Below, piece after piece: positions 43,431 to 55,350 of a DNA stretch of 64,000 nt. The first letter of the stretch is position 1, and each line of letters opens with the position of its first letter. Made by a program: the position numbers and the translations under genes. The stretch covers positions 868,001 to 932,000 of the forward strand of contig CM030933.1 of assembly GCA_018136815.1 (NCBI GenBank). Reading direction: 5' to 3'. The notes beneath the pieces were generated by a model. The model was given only the letters and a program-made list of their open reading frames with translations. It was not told the origin of the DNA and searched no databases. The stretch is from Isochrysis galbana (lineage: Eukaryota > Haptophyta > Isochrysidales > Isochrysidaceae).

Positions 43431-45969
43431 TCACACTAGTGTCTCCCATGTAAGCTCGCCCATCGTCAAGCGCGCGAGCCACTCGTCAACCTTCCATGGA
43501 CTTGCCGTCCCGAAGTAGGCGCTCAACTTACGGCCATGGCGCACAACAGCGCAGGGCGATGTTTTGAGACTCCCAAGCAAGCTCCGCAACAGCCCAGTCT
43601 TCTGCTCGACGCGCAGCGCCTCAGATACATCGAGTACAGCTAGAGTCCATTGGCGCAAAAAGTCTGTATTGTCACGGTTACGATCTGCGAAATGGCGGAT
43701 GAGAGCGTACATCGTTGCGCGATCAACCATGCCCGCATTGATGGCGAAGAGTAGCACATTGGCCGAGCCGCCCAATACATCGTCCATGTTGCGCTCCGTC
43801 AACACAACAACGCCGGGCGGTAATGCCTGTCGCTCTCTCGCGCCGCCATTGCTTGGATTGGACGAGGAGGGCTCTCGCGTCTCCGCTTCCCTTGGGGAAG
43901 CTTGCTGACTGCTCTCAGCAGACGTTTGCGGTTGTCCGGCCGGGGTTTGAGAGGGCGTTGCTTGCGGTCTCGCCCGTTGCCCTTGGGCGCGACTCCTCTC
44001 CCATCTTCTTCTGCGCTCGGTCTTGGCCCATTTGATAATGCTCTCCCCATACACAAATAGTAGAATCGCGACTGCGACCAAAGCACCGATGAACAGCCAT
44101 CCACCACGCAGGATCCAAGAAGACCATCGTGATAGGATGCTTGGTGGATAATTCCCCGCAAGCGGCGGTAGCTGCCGCGCGGCGCCCCATGCGCGCGAAT
44201 TTCTGGTTGTGATATCCCCCACCCATGCGCGGAGCTGCTCCTTGCTCAGCTGGCGCAGGTTGACAGCCATATGCGCCACATTCACAGAGCGCAGCCCCGT
44301 GTTGGCGCGAGCGGGCTTCAGCGCAACGAGTAAGGGCTCATCTATGGATGGAGGCGATCCCGCAAATGAAGCCCCTCGCGAACGCAAGGCTTGGGCGAAG
44401 TTCTTGTGCCGGTCGGAGTCGACCCAGGCGAACTCCACTCCATTAAGCTCCTTGGGCAATGCCAAGGCCCTCATGACACTGTAAGCGTGCGAGACCGTCT
44501 CCGACCAAATCGAATTTGCCGGGACGATTAGTATCACGCAGAGCTTCTGCGCCCGTGGATCGGTGACGGGAGGGCTACACTTGCCGTGATAGTTGGCTGC
44601 AGTCAATGAGGGCACTGATTGGATGGCGTGCTTGTGCAACGATTCCAACAGCCTGACCCTTTGCTCGGCCTCGCTGCTCGATCCTACCTTCATCACGATG
44701 GGGCCGACTGTATCGATTCCGTCGGGCCACAGCACGAGTGACGGGAGTTGTGTCACGCCAACCTCACGTGCAAAGGCCGCGGCCGCATTCGCAGCATCGA
44801 TGCCCCCCTCTACGTGAAGTGTCCCGATGTCAATTTGCGGAAAACGTGATTCGAGGTAGCGCGAAAATAGAGTGTCGCCTGCTACACGAGATGCACTCAT
44901 CACTAGCACCTGCACGAGCACGGTAGCCGGCGACGCGGTGGGACCAAAAGCTCGCGAGATGATGGTAAGAAAGTCATGAGTGGCCCCTCCCCACTGCCCT
45001 CACCTTCGGATTCATCAGTGCTGAGGGGGGCTGCCGAGCTTGTTCGCTTCGCCGCCGCTTGCGTCGGTCCGAAATCTCGCTCAAAAACCTCGTGATGTGT
45101 GTCCTGGTTGGTTTCACCTGCAAAGCAGCCCAGCCGATGAGGAGGTATTGCAAAAAAGCTGATGCGAAGGACAATTGGCGAGCAACTCAGCCTCCGTGCT
45201 AGTGCTGTACCTCCTGGATGGGGTTCGTCCTGGTGACGAAGGAGCGCTTGAGCCACTCGTAGATGTGTTCTGCCTGCAACGCGCCGTGATACGCTTCGCC
45301 TACAGACTCGCCATCCCTATCTGGAGTCAGGAGCACCAGAGCTGGAGCGTTGCACTCAACCCCGAGGCTAAAGGCCAACTGACGGCACCTCATAAACTGC
45401 CTGTAACGTTGAAGCATCCCGAAGTTGTGGTCGATGTTGACTCTGGCCAAGCGCACCATTGGTGGCAACTTTTGGGCAAGCGCCTCCCATTTGGGTGCGA
45501 ATTCTTTGCATGGCTCCGACCAGTCGTGATAAAACAGCAGCAGCCATATATCGGCGCTGTTCTCGATGAGCTCATGGTGATTCTCCGTCGTGACCGAGGG
45601 TGTCAGTGAAAAGATTGGAGGTACATTGGAGCGGCCTCTCCGGAACGGATCATGGAACTGAGCTCGGAACTGACGTTGCTGCTCCTTCTGCCGCCCGATA
45701 GTGGCGTAGTCGTCGCCATACATATCGTACATCCGACGCTTCTCAGGATCCGAGAGCGTCTCGTATGCGTTGGCGATGCGCTGGAAGCGTGCCTGCGCAT
45801 CGCCGCCCTTGTTCTTATCGGGATGGTTCTGGCGAGCAAGCTGGCGGTAGGCAGCCTTGATCTCCTCCTGCGACGCCGTGCGCCGGACGCCCAGCTCTGC
45901 ATAGTGGTTTGCGGCCGAGGAGCCAAGCAACAGCAACAGGGCGAGAAGCAGGACTGAGCGGCTCGCCAT
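43431..45969 (-). CDS. DNAJC16: DNAJC16-like ER J-protein with thioredoxin-like domain
   Basis: ER membrane co-chaperone. Exons 45969-45211, 45117-45004 and 44909-43431 join in phase 0, giving 783 residues, about the same length as animal DNAJC16. Signal peptide MASRSVLLLALLLLLGSSA; J domain directly after (NHYAELGV, HPD motif in ARQNHPDKNKGG, RRMYDMYGDDY). A thioredoxin-like domain follows (ADIWLLLFYHDWSEPCKEFA), in which WSEPC replaces the redox CxxC, so one Cys is lost. The middle exon is Arg/Lys-rich (SEISDRRKRRRSEQARQPPS). Exon 3 begins with a second thioredoxin-like fold (VLVMSASRVAGDTLF) and later has one membrane helix (GGWLFIGALVAVAILLFVYG), an Arg-rich and Gln/Ser-rich linker, and a third globular part to the end. 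The J domain would recruit ER Hsp70. The order matches the family well. Confidence 0.92.
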
Positions 45970-46194
45970 CCCGCGCGAAGCGGGGCGTGGCGAGGAGGAG
46001 AGAAGATTTCCAAGGGGATTTGAAGAGAGGTTGGGGCAGCGGGGTAGGAGCGGGAAGAGAGAGCGGCAGGCGGAAGGGAGAGGGGTTGCTGCGCACGGCT
46101 CTCGTCGCGCGCGCCCCCCCCCGCCTCCGCCTCCCCCCTTCTTCCCTTCTCCCCGCCCCCCCCCCCCCCCCCCCCCGAGGGCCCCTCCTCTCCC

Positions 46195-46279
46195 CTCCCC
46201 TCCCTCCCTCCCTCCCTCCCGCTCTCTCTCTCTCGCTCTCGCTCTCTCCCTCTCTCCCCCTCTCCCTCTCTCCCTCTCC

Positions 46280-46350
<71 letters not shown>

Positions 46351-46445
46351 CCTCCCTCGCTCCCTCTCTCCCTCCCTCTCTCTCCCTCTCCCTCTCTCCT
46401 CCTCTCTCCCGCTCTCTCCCGCTCTCTCCCTCTCTCCCTCTCTCC
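46195..46445. repeat. (CT)n/(CCCT)n low-complexity tract
   Basis: Almost pure C/T on the plus strand with a long CT run at about 46314-46346, upstream of the leftward DNAJC16 gene (so G/A in its sense direction). Confidence 0.9.
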
Positions 46446-46789
46446 CCACTCGTAGGGACTAAATAATATCGCCTCCTCGCCCAGTCTCTCTCCCCCCTCC
46501 CGGTCTCTTCTCTTTTCTCTTTTCACTCCCCTTCTTCCTCTCTCCCTTCTTCTTTCTCCTCGTATTGGGCCCACCGCCCGAGGCAGCCGCGCGCTAAAAG
46601 TAGTCTAAGGTGGTTCCCCCCCCCGCTCCCCATCATCGGAAGGGAAAGCAGGGAAATCTCCTAGACCCCCCCCCCCTCTCTCTCCTCTCTTTTTGTTTTG
46701 ATTTCTCTTTTCTTCGTTCTGCCTGTCGCCCCCCTGTTCACGTTTCCGTGTGTGCGCCTTCTACGGCGTAAAGTAACTGGGGCCTGGCG

Positions 46790-47498
46790 GCCCCTGTGTA
46801 TTTGGTGTCTGGCGAGGCCCCCCATATGGATGGATCGTCGAAAACGGGCACGCAGCGCGCCCGGCGCCCGGCATCAGTTCGAAGTTGGGCTCTCCAGGCC
46901 TCACTCGGAGATCGGAGACGTTAGGCGTTAGGCGTCCAATATGGGCTCAGCGGATGACGGATGACTGATGACTGATTTCGACGAGGTTTCGGCGCGTGGC
47001 CTGCCCGATTGGCGTGTTGGCGTGACTCTGGGGATGGCCCCTGTGTCCTGTGCATTTATTGGTGTCTGGCGCCCCCCCCCCCATATGGATGGACCGTCGA
47101 AAACGGGCAGCACGCACCGTGCCCGGTCTCGATTTGAAGTTGAGCGTTTTAGCCCTTTGCCCTTTGCAACTGTAGCGTCGTAGCGTCTTTTGTCCGTATT
47201 TGGTTACGTTTTGCGTTTTGTTGTGGAGGCCCAAGGGCGGCGAGGTCTGGGTCTTAATGGCTAATGGGCCCCGGATATGTGCTTGTTGCTTGATTGTTGA
47301 TTGGTTGTTGGTTGTTGTGGGCGGTGTATTGGTATTGGTATTGGGAAGTTTCTTCTGCTGACTACTGGAAAAAATCCTCAAATTTACTCAACTCTATCGA
47401 ATATTGAGATGGAGATGGAAATGATCATTTTTATCCCCCTGACCCTTATCCCTAATGCCCTAATAACTAATGAAAAACACTGTGTTGACCGCCCTATA
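46790..47498 (-). repeat. Dispersed repeat family C, copy 2 (no insertion)
   Basis: The reverse complement starts TATAGGGCGGTCAACACAG. It contains the arm with GAAACTTCCCAATACC, the uninterrupted site corresponding to the 37-kb insertion, and two tandem units with TTCGACG-GTCCATCCATATG and TTCGACGATCCATCCATATG. It is the inverted partner of 37232-38605. Confidence 0.8.
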
Positions 47499-48673
47499 AG
47501 CCCTAAGCAGCCTTAATCCTAATCCTAGACCGGTCACTCACGCTTTTTAACCACTATTTTCTACCCCTCCTGGGTGTCCAACGATTCCCTAGGGACTAGG
47601 GACCCCCTTACCCCTTACCCTTACCTGCCCTTGCCCCTGCCCCCCTGCTATATCCTATATCCCCCACCACACACCCCACCCCCACACCCCGCGAACCCCC
47701 TCTACCTCTACCCCACGAAAACACGAAAATCCATGGCGTCGGTGAGTGACTCCCCCGCCTTGTTCGGCCCAAGGAAGTCTATTTTGGGAGAATGGGAGGA
47801 TCGCGCGCGTGGGTGAATCAAAGCAGAGAATGTGAATGTCGAATGTCGGGCGAATTCCCGCACTATGTACTACGTACTACGTTCTACGTTCTACGTACCA
47901 CCCATAACAAACGCGGAGGTTCCGCGCCGGCCGATCGCCGGCTGTCGGCCTCGCAATGGCTGCCAGCTGCCAGCTGGTGAGGAGCCCAACCAAGCTCAGG
48001 CGCCTCGCGAGGGATGTCGGAGGGCACATCTTTACCCCGGCCGTCGTCGTCGTCGTCCACCGCGACGGCCACGGCACCCTCAGCAAGCCGCGACGGGACG
48101 GGCCGACCCGGCTAAAAAATAACTGGGGAGATGGCCGTATATATATATATATATTATATGTACTCGAGTTAGAGTCGGTGGGGAGTGGCAGTGAGTGGAT
48201 GGTCGCCCCCCCTGCGACGTCGCCGTTCCAAAGCGGAAGAAAGAGGGGTCGGGGGAACGCGGGACTTTCATGGGAATCCCCTCGATTTCCTTCTCTCTCT
48301 CTCCCCCTCTCCCTGTCTCTCCCTCTCCCTCTCCCTCTCTCTCTCCCCCTCTCTCTCTCCCTCCCTCCCTCCCTCTCCCTCTTTCCCTTCCTCTCTCTCT
48401 CTCCCCCTCCCTCCTTCTCTCTCTCCCCCCCCCCCATTTTCTGACCCCGAGAGAGGACACACCCAACTCTCTCCACAGATCGACGATTATGCTCACAGAG
48501 AAGAGAGAAGACTCTCACAGAAGAGGACGGAGGCCACTCTCGCTTCCGAGCCCCCACGACTCGTTCATTCTCTTTGCTCTACTTCACCGTTCTTTCATGA
48601 CTTTCTGGTCATTTATTCACAGTAACTCTGGTTCCCTTTTCCTCACCCACCTCACCCCCGCCCTCTCTCTCCA

Positions 48674-48808
48674 ATGGTGAGTGAGAGAAGACGTGCCGTC
48701 TTCCCCCTCCCTACCCCTCCCTCCCCCTTTCCCTCTCCTCTGGCGCTCTCCCTCGCTGCCTCGAGCAGCTGGAGTGCACGAGGGGGACGAGGCGCGCGCA
48801 CCCTCCAC

Positions 48809-48881
<73 letters not shown>

Positions 48882-51800
48882 GCGAGAGCCCACGCCTCAT
48901 GATCCGAGAAAATCTCTCTCTCTCTCTCCTCTCTCTCTCCTCTCTCTTACTCTCCTCTCTACACTGTTTTCCTTCTCTGTCCTCTCGCTCCTCTCGCTCC
49001 TCTCGCTCCTCTCGCTTCTCCCTCTCTCCTCTCGTCTCCCTCTAGCTTTTCTCTGGCTTCTGTAGATTCTCTCCCCCTCCCCCTCCCCATCTCTTTTCCC
49101 CCTCCCCCGTCCCCGTCCCCCCTCCACCCATCCCCCTCCCCCTCCTCCCTCCTCCCCCGTCGCCCGTCGCCCTCCCTCCCTCCCTCTGCCTTTGCTCGCC
49201 TCTCACCCTACCTGGGACACCTCACCGCCACTCTTCGTTGATCCATCTGCTTCATTGGCTTACGAGCTCTCCTTTGCACTTTTTGGTGGCGCGGCTCTTG
49301 TGCCATGCGACCTCCCTCCTCTCACCCCTTTTCTCCCCTCTCTCTGGCAGGGCAAGAAGAAGCCGTTCATTGACCGCTCCACTGCAGCGCATTTCCATTT
49401 GGTGCACCGCTCGCAGCGCGACCCGCTCGCCGCGGATGGCGATAAGCCGCAACGCGTGCTCGTCCCCGGGGAGATCTCGGCCAACCACGGTCGTGCCGCA
49501 TCGGAGCGCGCCTCGCAGTCCACCCGAGCGTGGGCCGCTGAACAAGTGCGTTGGCTGACCCCCCCCCCCCCCCCCCCCACCCTCCCCTTGCCCGCCGTGA
49601 TCCTCATCTAGTTCGCGGCGCGGTGCGCAGCCTGTGCCGTACCCGGCATCATGAGCGTTCGCTCTTTTCTCACCCCGCCCCGGCGTGTCAATGAAGCCGC
49701 GCCCACCTCGCCGCTGCCTCTTAACCGCTGCGCAGGACCTCGATGGATTCGACTTGCGCGAGCCCCACACCGAGCAGGCGACGGCGCCGCGCATAGGTGC
49801 TCTAGACTCCGAGAAGCGAAAGCTGATTGAGGAGTTCGGGCTCAACTCAGCCGACAACTATGACTACACCCAGCACCTCGCTCCGCTCGGTGCGCGATGC
49901 GCCACGCTGCGCGCCTCTCACCGATGCCGCATAAAAGGAGATAGCGCCCCGCCCTTGCCTTCAATCCGCGGAGATCCAACTCATGCGCCCCTTGCACGAT
50001 AGGCGGTGGCACCTTCATCCCCGCCGCCTTCTCCGCGCTCACGCCAAGCGGCACCGCGGGTAGCGCCCCCGCAAAAACGCGCTCGGAGGCCGGCTTCTCG
50101 ACGCTCTCCCGCCTCTCTCGCGTCTCTCGCGCCTCTCGCGCGTCGCTCGCCGGCGAGATTGCGCTCCGTAACTTGATGGGCAGCGAGGCGCCCTTCGGCT
50201 CCGAGGTGCCCTGGCACGGCGTGCTCCTTGACTCTGTACCTCTTGCACCGCACGGCATATCCCCAACCCCAACCCGCTGATTTTCGCCTTACATCCTGGC
50301 GACCCCGCAGGTGGAACTCGAAAATGCGGTCGGCGACGCCGTCGGCTTCGAGGGTGCGATGCCAGACACGGGCGAGGAGGAGCTGCGCGCCGCGGATCCA
50401 GAGGTGGGCGCACTGCTTTCGGCTCTCTCATCGAATGGCTCCTCCCCACCTCTTGTGCTGAGCGCACCCGCTTCACCCGTGCGCCGCAGCTGTGGGCCTC
50501 ACTCATGAGTGAGGACGAGGACGAGGACACAGGCGAGATAGATGACGACTTTGTCTTTCAGGTGAAGCGCGGGGGCGCTGGCTTCTCGGCGGCCGTTCCA
50601 GCGGGGCACCGCCTTGCACCCTCCGAGCGCCACCCCCGCCTCCTCTCCTCTCTTCTCCTCTCCTCCCGGCCTTTTTCAACCCCCCCCCCCCTCCCTCACT
50701 ACCATCCTACGCCCCATAGGCCTCGCGCGAGTTCGAGATGGTCGCGTATCCACCGAGGCCGCCCAAGAAGAAGAAGGGCGGCCGCGGTGCCAAGCCCACG
50801 CCCTCAGCCGATGACGACTCCAACGGTGACGAGGATGGAGGCAGCGATGAGGAAGACCGTCTGGCGATTGACCGCCCCGTGCCGGTCGCCACGCTCGGAC
50901 TGGGCTACCCGTCGGCTGGGCAGCCGCGCCAGACTCGGCTTGCGGCGCTCATGGGGTGGGACGAGGAGGAGGAGGAGGAGGGGGAGGACGAAGAACGTGG
51001 TGATTCCGAGGGTGAGCACGGAGGCTCGTCGGAGGAGGTGGAGGCCAACTTGGTAGCTGCTGCCGCCGAAGTGGCGGCGGCTCGCCAGCGCGCGCGTGCG
51101 ACGACCAGCCGCGCAAGCGGCGACGAGCGCGATATGCGTTTGCTCGACCGCCAGTTCGACCGCTTAATGGCCGAGTACGGCGACGACGAGATTGGCGAGC
51201 TCGACCAGGACGACCCTGATCTGCAGGCGCGCACATCGTATAGCAGTCGTGGGGTTGCGTGTATGCAGCGCGTGCACGGCCGGTAATCCCACCAGCTCAG
51301 CCCTCTTTCGTCTCGCAGGGCACTGAGCAACTTGAAGCCTTTGACCACGTCCTCGAATCCTTCCTTGACCTGAAGCATCGTGGTGCGGGATACATCCACC
51401 TCCGCGTGGCACATGTTGCCGCTGAACTCATACCTGCCGGGTCACGGCGCTGCGCCGTTGCCTCCGACACCCTCCTCGCCAAATGCTCGCAGGCGAGCTG
51501 CGTACGCTTGGCGCCCATCCCTACGCCCGTGGCCAGCTTGACTCGTTCCGTTCGGGATGGGGCGATCGGATTGGCATGGCTTACGGACGCGGAGGCCAAT
51601 CCAGCAAGACGGCCTCGCCCGCCGTGGATGACGGCGCCGCTGCCTCAAATGGCGCGTGGAGAGGAGACGGGGAGAACGAGGAGAGCGCCAGCAGCTCCGA
51701 CGAGGACGAGGAGGCCAAGATTGAGCAGCACCCATTTTTGGCGGGACTCAGGGTGCGTTGGCCCCGGGTGGCATCTCACTGGAGTGCGCCTCGCCCACTT

Positions 51801-52403
51801 TAGTCGCGCCTGTCGTGCCCCCTGTTGCAGGAGCCACGGCGCGAGGACAATTGGGATGCCGAAACGATCCTGAGTACCTACAGCACGACGGACAACCACC
51901 CCACTACAATCCGCGTACGGCATAAGCCCAAGCGCGAGCAGGTACGTACTTTTACGCGCGCGCGCGCGCGCATACACATAGACCGCGCTGTCCGGTACGC
52001 CATGGCCTTCTCCACGCACTAGCGCCGCCACCGGCCTCGACAGGTGTACCTCGACCGCACAACCGGCCTGCCATCCGGATTTATCATTCCCGGATCAAAG
52101 GCCGCGGCCGCGGCCAACGCTGCCAATCCGCCGACTGGACTAGCTGCTGCCACCTTGAACTCGGCCTACGGCACCGCGCGCGGTGCGTCTGGCCGCGTGG
52201 ATGTTATACCTGAGGACGCCGATGAAGAGGAGACCGACGACGCCGATGGGGGACGAAGCGGCGCCAATCTCGGCGCGGCGCGCCGGCGGGGTGAGGCGGC
52301 TGACGAGAAGCGCGCGCGCAAGGCAGCGGCTAAGGCCGGCAAGGCCGCGCGCCGCGTTGAGAAGAAGGAGACCAAGCTCGCATTCAAGTGCGCCATTGCC
52401 TAG
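48674..52403 (+). CDS. LTV1: LTV1 ribosome biogenesis factor
   Basis: Assembly factor of the 40S subunit. Eleven exons: 48674-48676 (the ATG alone, followed by GTGAGT), 49351-49545, 49736-49889, 50003-50235, 50311-50403, 50490-50561, 50720-51253 (or to 51226 with a GC donor), 51319-51382, 51493-51752, 51831-51941, 52044-52403; about 692 residues. All phases agree. Family landmarks appear in order: KKKPFIDRSTAAHFHLVHRS with QRDPLAADGDKPQRVL, NYDYTQHLAPLG, GEIDDDFVFQ, FDRLMAEYGDDEIGEL, WDAETILSTYSTTDNHPTTI, and the C-terminal KRARKAAAKAGKAARRVEKK with ETKLAFK. The first intron (674 nt) contains long CT repeats. Extra acidic/Gly-Ser segments make it longer than the human protein (about 475). Acidic and Lys-rich tracts suit a nucleolar-to-cytoplasmic pre-40S factor. 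Confidence 0.95.
48817..48879. repeat. (CT)n microsatellite in LTV1 intron 1
   Basis: About 31 uninterrupted CT units in the sense strand within the intron 48677-49350, followed by more imperfect CT-rich DNA. Confidence 0.95.
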
Positions 52404-53184
52404 CCCAACTGCTTGTGGCCGCCAGACCGCAACCACGTCCGAGCGTATGCGAGACATGCAAAGTAGCGCAGTAGACCAATTTTGATGCAAAACTCCCGAC
52501 AAGAGGCCATAATGCGACGGCAGCGAGCCCGCCACATTTTCTTACTTACCGACATACTCACGATGTGTATCCTCCAGGTCCGAAAAGTTCAGGCAGCTCG
52601 AGACGTATGCGCGCACCGCACAGATCGCGGCTACACCTTTGTCCGGAGAGTCGATGATCCACCGCTAGATCTGACGGCTACATCTTTGTCCGGAGAGTCG
52701 ACTTGCCGCTAGACCACGAGCTGATGACCGCAATCGTACGAGGGGCTTCCCGTGCAGTCTCACTCGTTCGTTCGGCCGTGCGTGAGTTATTTGCAGATGG
52801 GTGCTAGTTATTCTGTAGACCACCGCGGTGCCCCCACTTTCGCACTTTTTGGCCGAAGCACCAATCGAGCAGCCCGTTTAAGTACCGACTTGTTTGCGTT
52901 GTGCCGCACGTCCAGAGCAAGCATCCCGTCATCGCGTGGCATGCAAGCTAGTACACGAGCTGCTCGATGCACGCCAAGCTTAGATGGTGCAGAGCAGGCA
53001 CATGCCATGGTCGCGTATGTGTGAGCCTGCGTTGATACCCGTCCCGTCATTATGATTATATGACGACAGATAGTGCCACTAGCCTTGCACATAAGGCCTG
53101 GCCAGAACCGATGCAAAGATGCACCGAACTAGGCCCTTGGTAGTGCACCAGGGCCGGAGCCCCCGGAAACTGAAGAAACAGGAA

Positions 53185-53780
53185 CGAAGGAGCCACTGAC
53201 CCCACCCAAAAGGATTCTCCTGACGTGGGAGGAGCACAGCCACTGACCAAGCGCGACAAACCTCCCCACCCAAAAGGATTCTCCTGACGTGGGAGGAGCA
53301 CAGCCACTGACCAAGCAAGCGCGACAACTCTCCCCACCCAAAGGATTCTCCTGACCCGGGAGGCGCACGCGATAGTGTGCATTACGAAGTGCACACTTGA
53401 GAGGACTCTAGAGCAACAACCCTCCCCAGCAGAAGGATTCTCCTGACGTGGGAGGAGCACAGCCACTGCCCAAGCGCGACAACCCTCCCCACCCAAAGGA
53501 TTCTCCTGACCCGGGAGGCGCACGCGATAGTGTGCATTACGAAGTGCACACTTGAGAGGACTCTAGAGCAACAACCCTCCCCAGCAGAAGGATTCTCCTG
53601 ACGTGGGAGGAGCACAGCCACTGACCAAGCGCGACAACCCTCCCCACCCAAAAGGATTCTCCTGACGTGGGAGGAGCACAGCCACTGACCAAGCAAGCGC
53701 GACAACCCTCCCCACCCAAAAGGATTCTCCTGACGTGGGAGGAGCACAGCCATTGACCAAGCAAGCGCGACAACTCTCCC
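53185..53780 (+). repeat. Minisatellite of about 65-bp units with a longer variant
   Basis: About nine units around GGATTCTCCTGACGTGGGAG and CACAGCCACTGACCAAGCGC. A variant unit carrying CCCGGGAGGCGCACGCGATA plus GTGTGCATTACGAAGTGCAC occurs twice (about 53345 and 53510), giving a higher-order period of roughly 165-170 bp. Confidence 0.9.
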
Positions 53781-53809
53781 CAAAGTCGCGTTCCGTCAAA
53801 AGAGGGCCA

Positions 53810-53990
53810 GGTTATTTGTTTTCTTTTCAGTCTGTACAAATACAAGGCCCAATATTATTATTGCAAGGTTATTTGTTTTCTTTTTGGTCTATTGTTACAA
53901 TTGCAAAGTGTTCTCATATTATTGTCAGGTTATTTGTTTTCTTTTTGATCTACTACTATTATTACAATTACAACCAGTCAACTCCAGTTT
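53810..53990 (+). repeat. Three AT-rich tandem units of about 60 bp
   Basis: Each unit starts AGGTTATTTGTTTTCTTTT and ends with a TACAA/TTACAATTACAA-type stretch (starts near 53809, 53867 and 53926). It directly follows the 65-bp minisatellite. Confidence 0.85.
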
Positions 53991-55099
53991 TCGACAACTA
54001 GTCAACTCCAGAAGGTGCCATGTCGGTGCTTGGCACACGTCCAGCTTGCTTGCGAAAGGCGAACGAGAAGTCTCGGGCTCCCCCGCGGGGACTCCGTGCG
54101 TGCGCATGCTCACTCTCCTTCTCACACTCGCCTTCGGCCATCGACTAGGGTGCATGCTCGCGTCAATGGCGCCGTGTCAGTTTGGAAGCGAGAAGACCCT
54201 CTCGGAAGACCACCTCCCGCTGCGGTAGTCAGATGTACATCAGCGTCCTAGTTTCTAGGACTGGTCCTAGAAAGCTGGGTACCTTTATCCGAAAGAGTCC
54301 AATTCAGAAATGCCCAGCCAGTACGGGGACATCATCGGAGCACGCAAAGGCGCTCGTCGAGCAAACTCCGCCTCCAACACCTCGGGACGTCACATTGACA
54401 TACACTTTTGGACAACACAAGGAGTCATTCGTATTCCAATCTCCGACATCACCCGAGGAGAGTCATCAGCAAACTTACCAGAGCGCGCTACAGATTGCAG
54501 AACTCAATGATCTGATAGACCTCAAGTCTGAGATAGAAAAGGAATCCAAATACATGGATTTATCGATGGTCGTAATATACATCGTGCTGTTGGCGATGCC
54601 ATGCCACTCCACACACCACAGTGGGTGTGTAGAAAGTTTGCTGCGTGAACTTACTGGGTCCATGGCCGCATGCGCGGTGAGAATATTGTGAAGTTTTTAA
54701 GCAAAACAAGTGTGCAAGGGTAGCGCAATGCGCGCATGTTCTACTTTATTACGCCCGGCTGCTTCACAAAATAGGCCAGCAATCACGAACGCGAGGGCCC
54801 TGACAAGTAAGTCCCTCTTGTTTTAGCTTTAGCCTGAAAACAGCATTTGTCCTCTCTTTTTGTGGAAGCCTACAGTCTCGAGAAGCTAAGGCGAATAGCA
54901 GATGCGGATGAGAGTCCAGCGAGATATCACACTCGAGAGTGCCACCATGAAGGAAGCGAATGAAGCTGTCTCAAGTTAGAATTAGGCAATAAGCGGCGAG
55001 TGCGGTATGCCGCGACTGGGCACCTGCACGCGAGGATGCAAAGTGAACGGAAGGGAAGAAAGGTCACTGGGTAGGATTTACACCTCCACAGTCTGCAAT

Positions 55100-55350
55100 A
55101 TGGTGATTGAGCGCTTTTCTTTGATGTGGGTGATGGTGATTGAGCGCTTTTCTTTGATGTGGGTGATGGTGATTGAGCGCTTTTCTTTGATGTGGGTGAT
55201 GGTGATTGAGCGCTTTTCTTTGATGTGGGTGATGGTGATTGAGCGCTTTTCTTTGATGTGGGTGATGGTGATTGAGCGCTTTTCTTTGATGTGGGTGATG
55301 GTGATTGAGCGCTTTTCTTTGATGTGGGTGATGGTGATTGAGCGCTTCTC
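55100..55350 (+). repeat. 33-bp minisatellite, about 7.5 perfect units
   Basis: Unit GTGATGGTGATTGAGCGCTT plus TTCTTTGATGTGG, identical from copy to copy. The period is a multiple of three, so all frames stay open. The last unit ends GAGCGCTTCTCGCCT, as at 39145-39160. Confidence 0.95.

Larger units (their letters stand above)
45970..48673. other. Intergenic region: pyrimidine tract, inverted family C repeat, second pyrimidine tract
   Basis: 46090-46560 is C/T-rich on the plus strand. 46790-47498 is family C copy 2. 47499-48280 has no gene (degenerate CCCTTACCC-like strings at 47605-47640). 48280-48430 is C/T-rich. Frames in the C/T regions are Ser/Leu/Pro repeats. Confidence 0.6.

Noticed and set aside
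47400-47645. Telomere-like CCCTAA/CCCTTACC strings
   Set aside because: Irregular, short and inside dispersed repeats; not a tandem telomeric array.
53185-53780. CRISPR-like array
   Set aside because: Units are adjacent near-identical copies without unique spacers, in a eukaryotic genome.
53056-53845. Overlapping minus-strand frames repeating the phrase PPTSGESFWVGR
   Set aside because: Translation of the 65-bp minisatellite; several frames are equally open.
54182-54691. 169-codon frame
   Set aside because: Begins at TTG, overlaps other equally open frames, and its end shares repeat sequence with 38134 and 43218; no motif.
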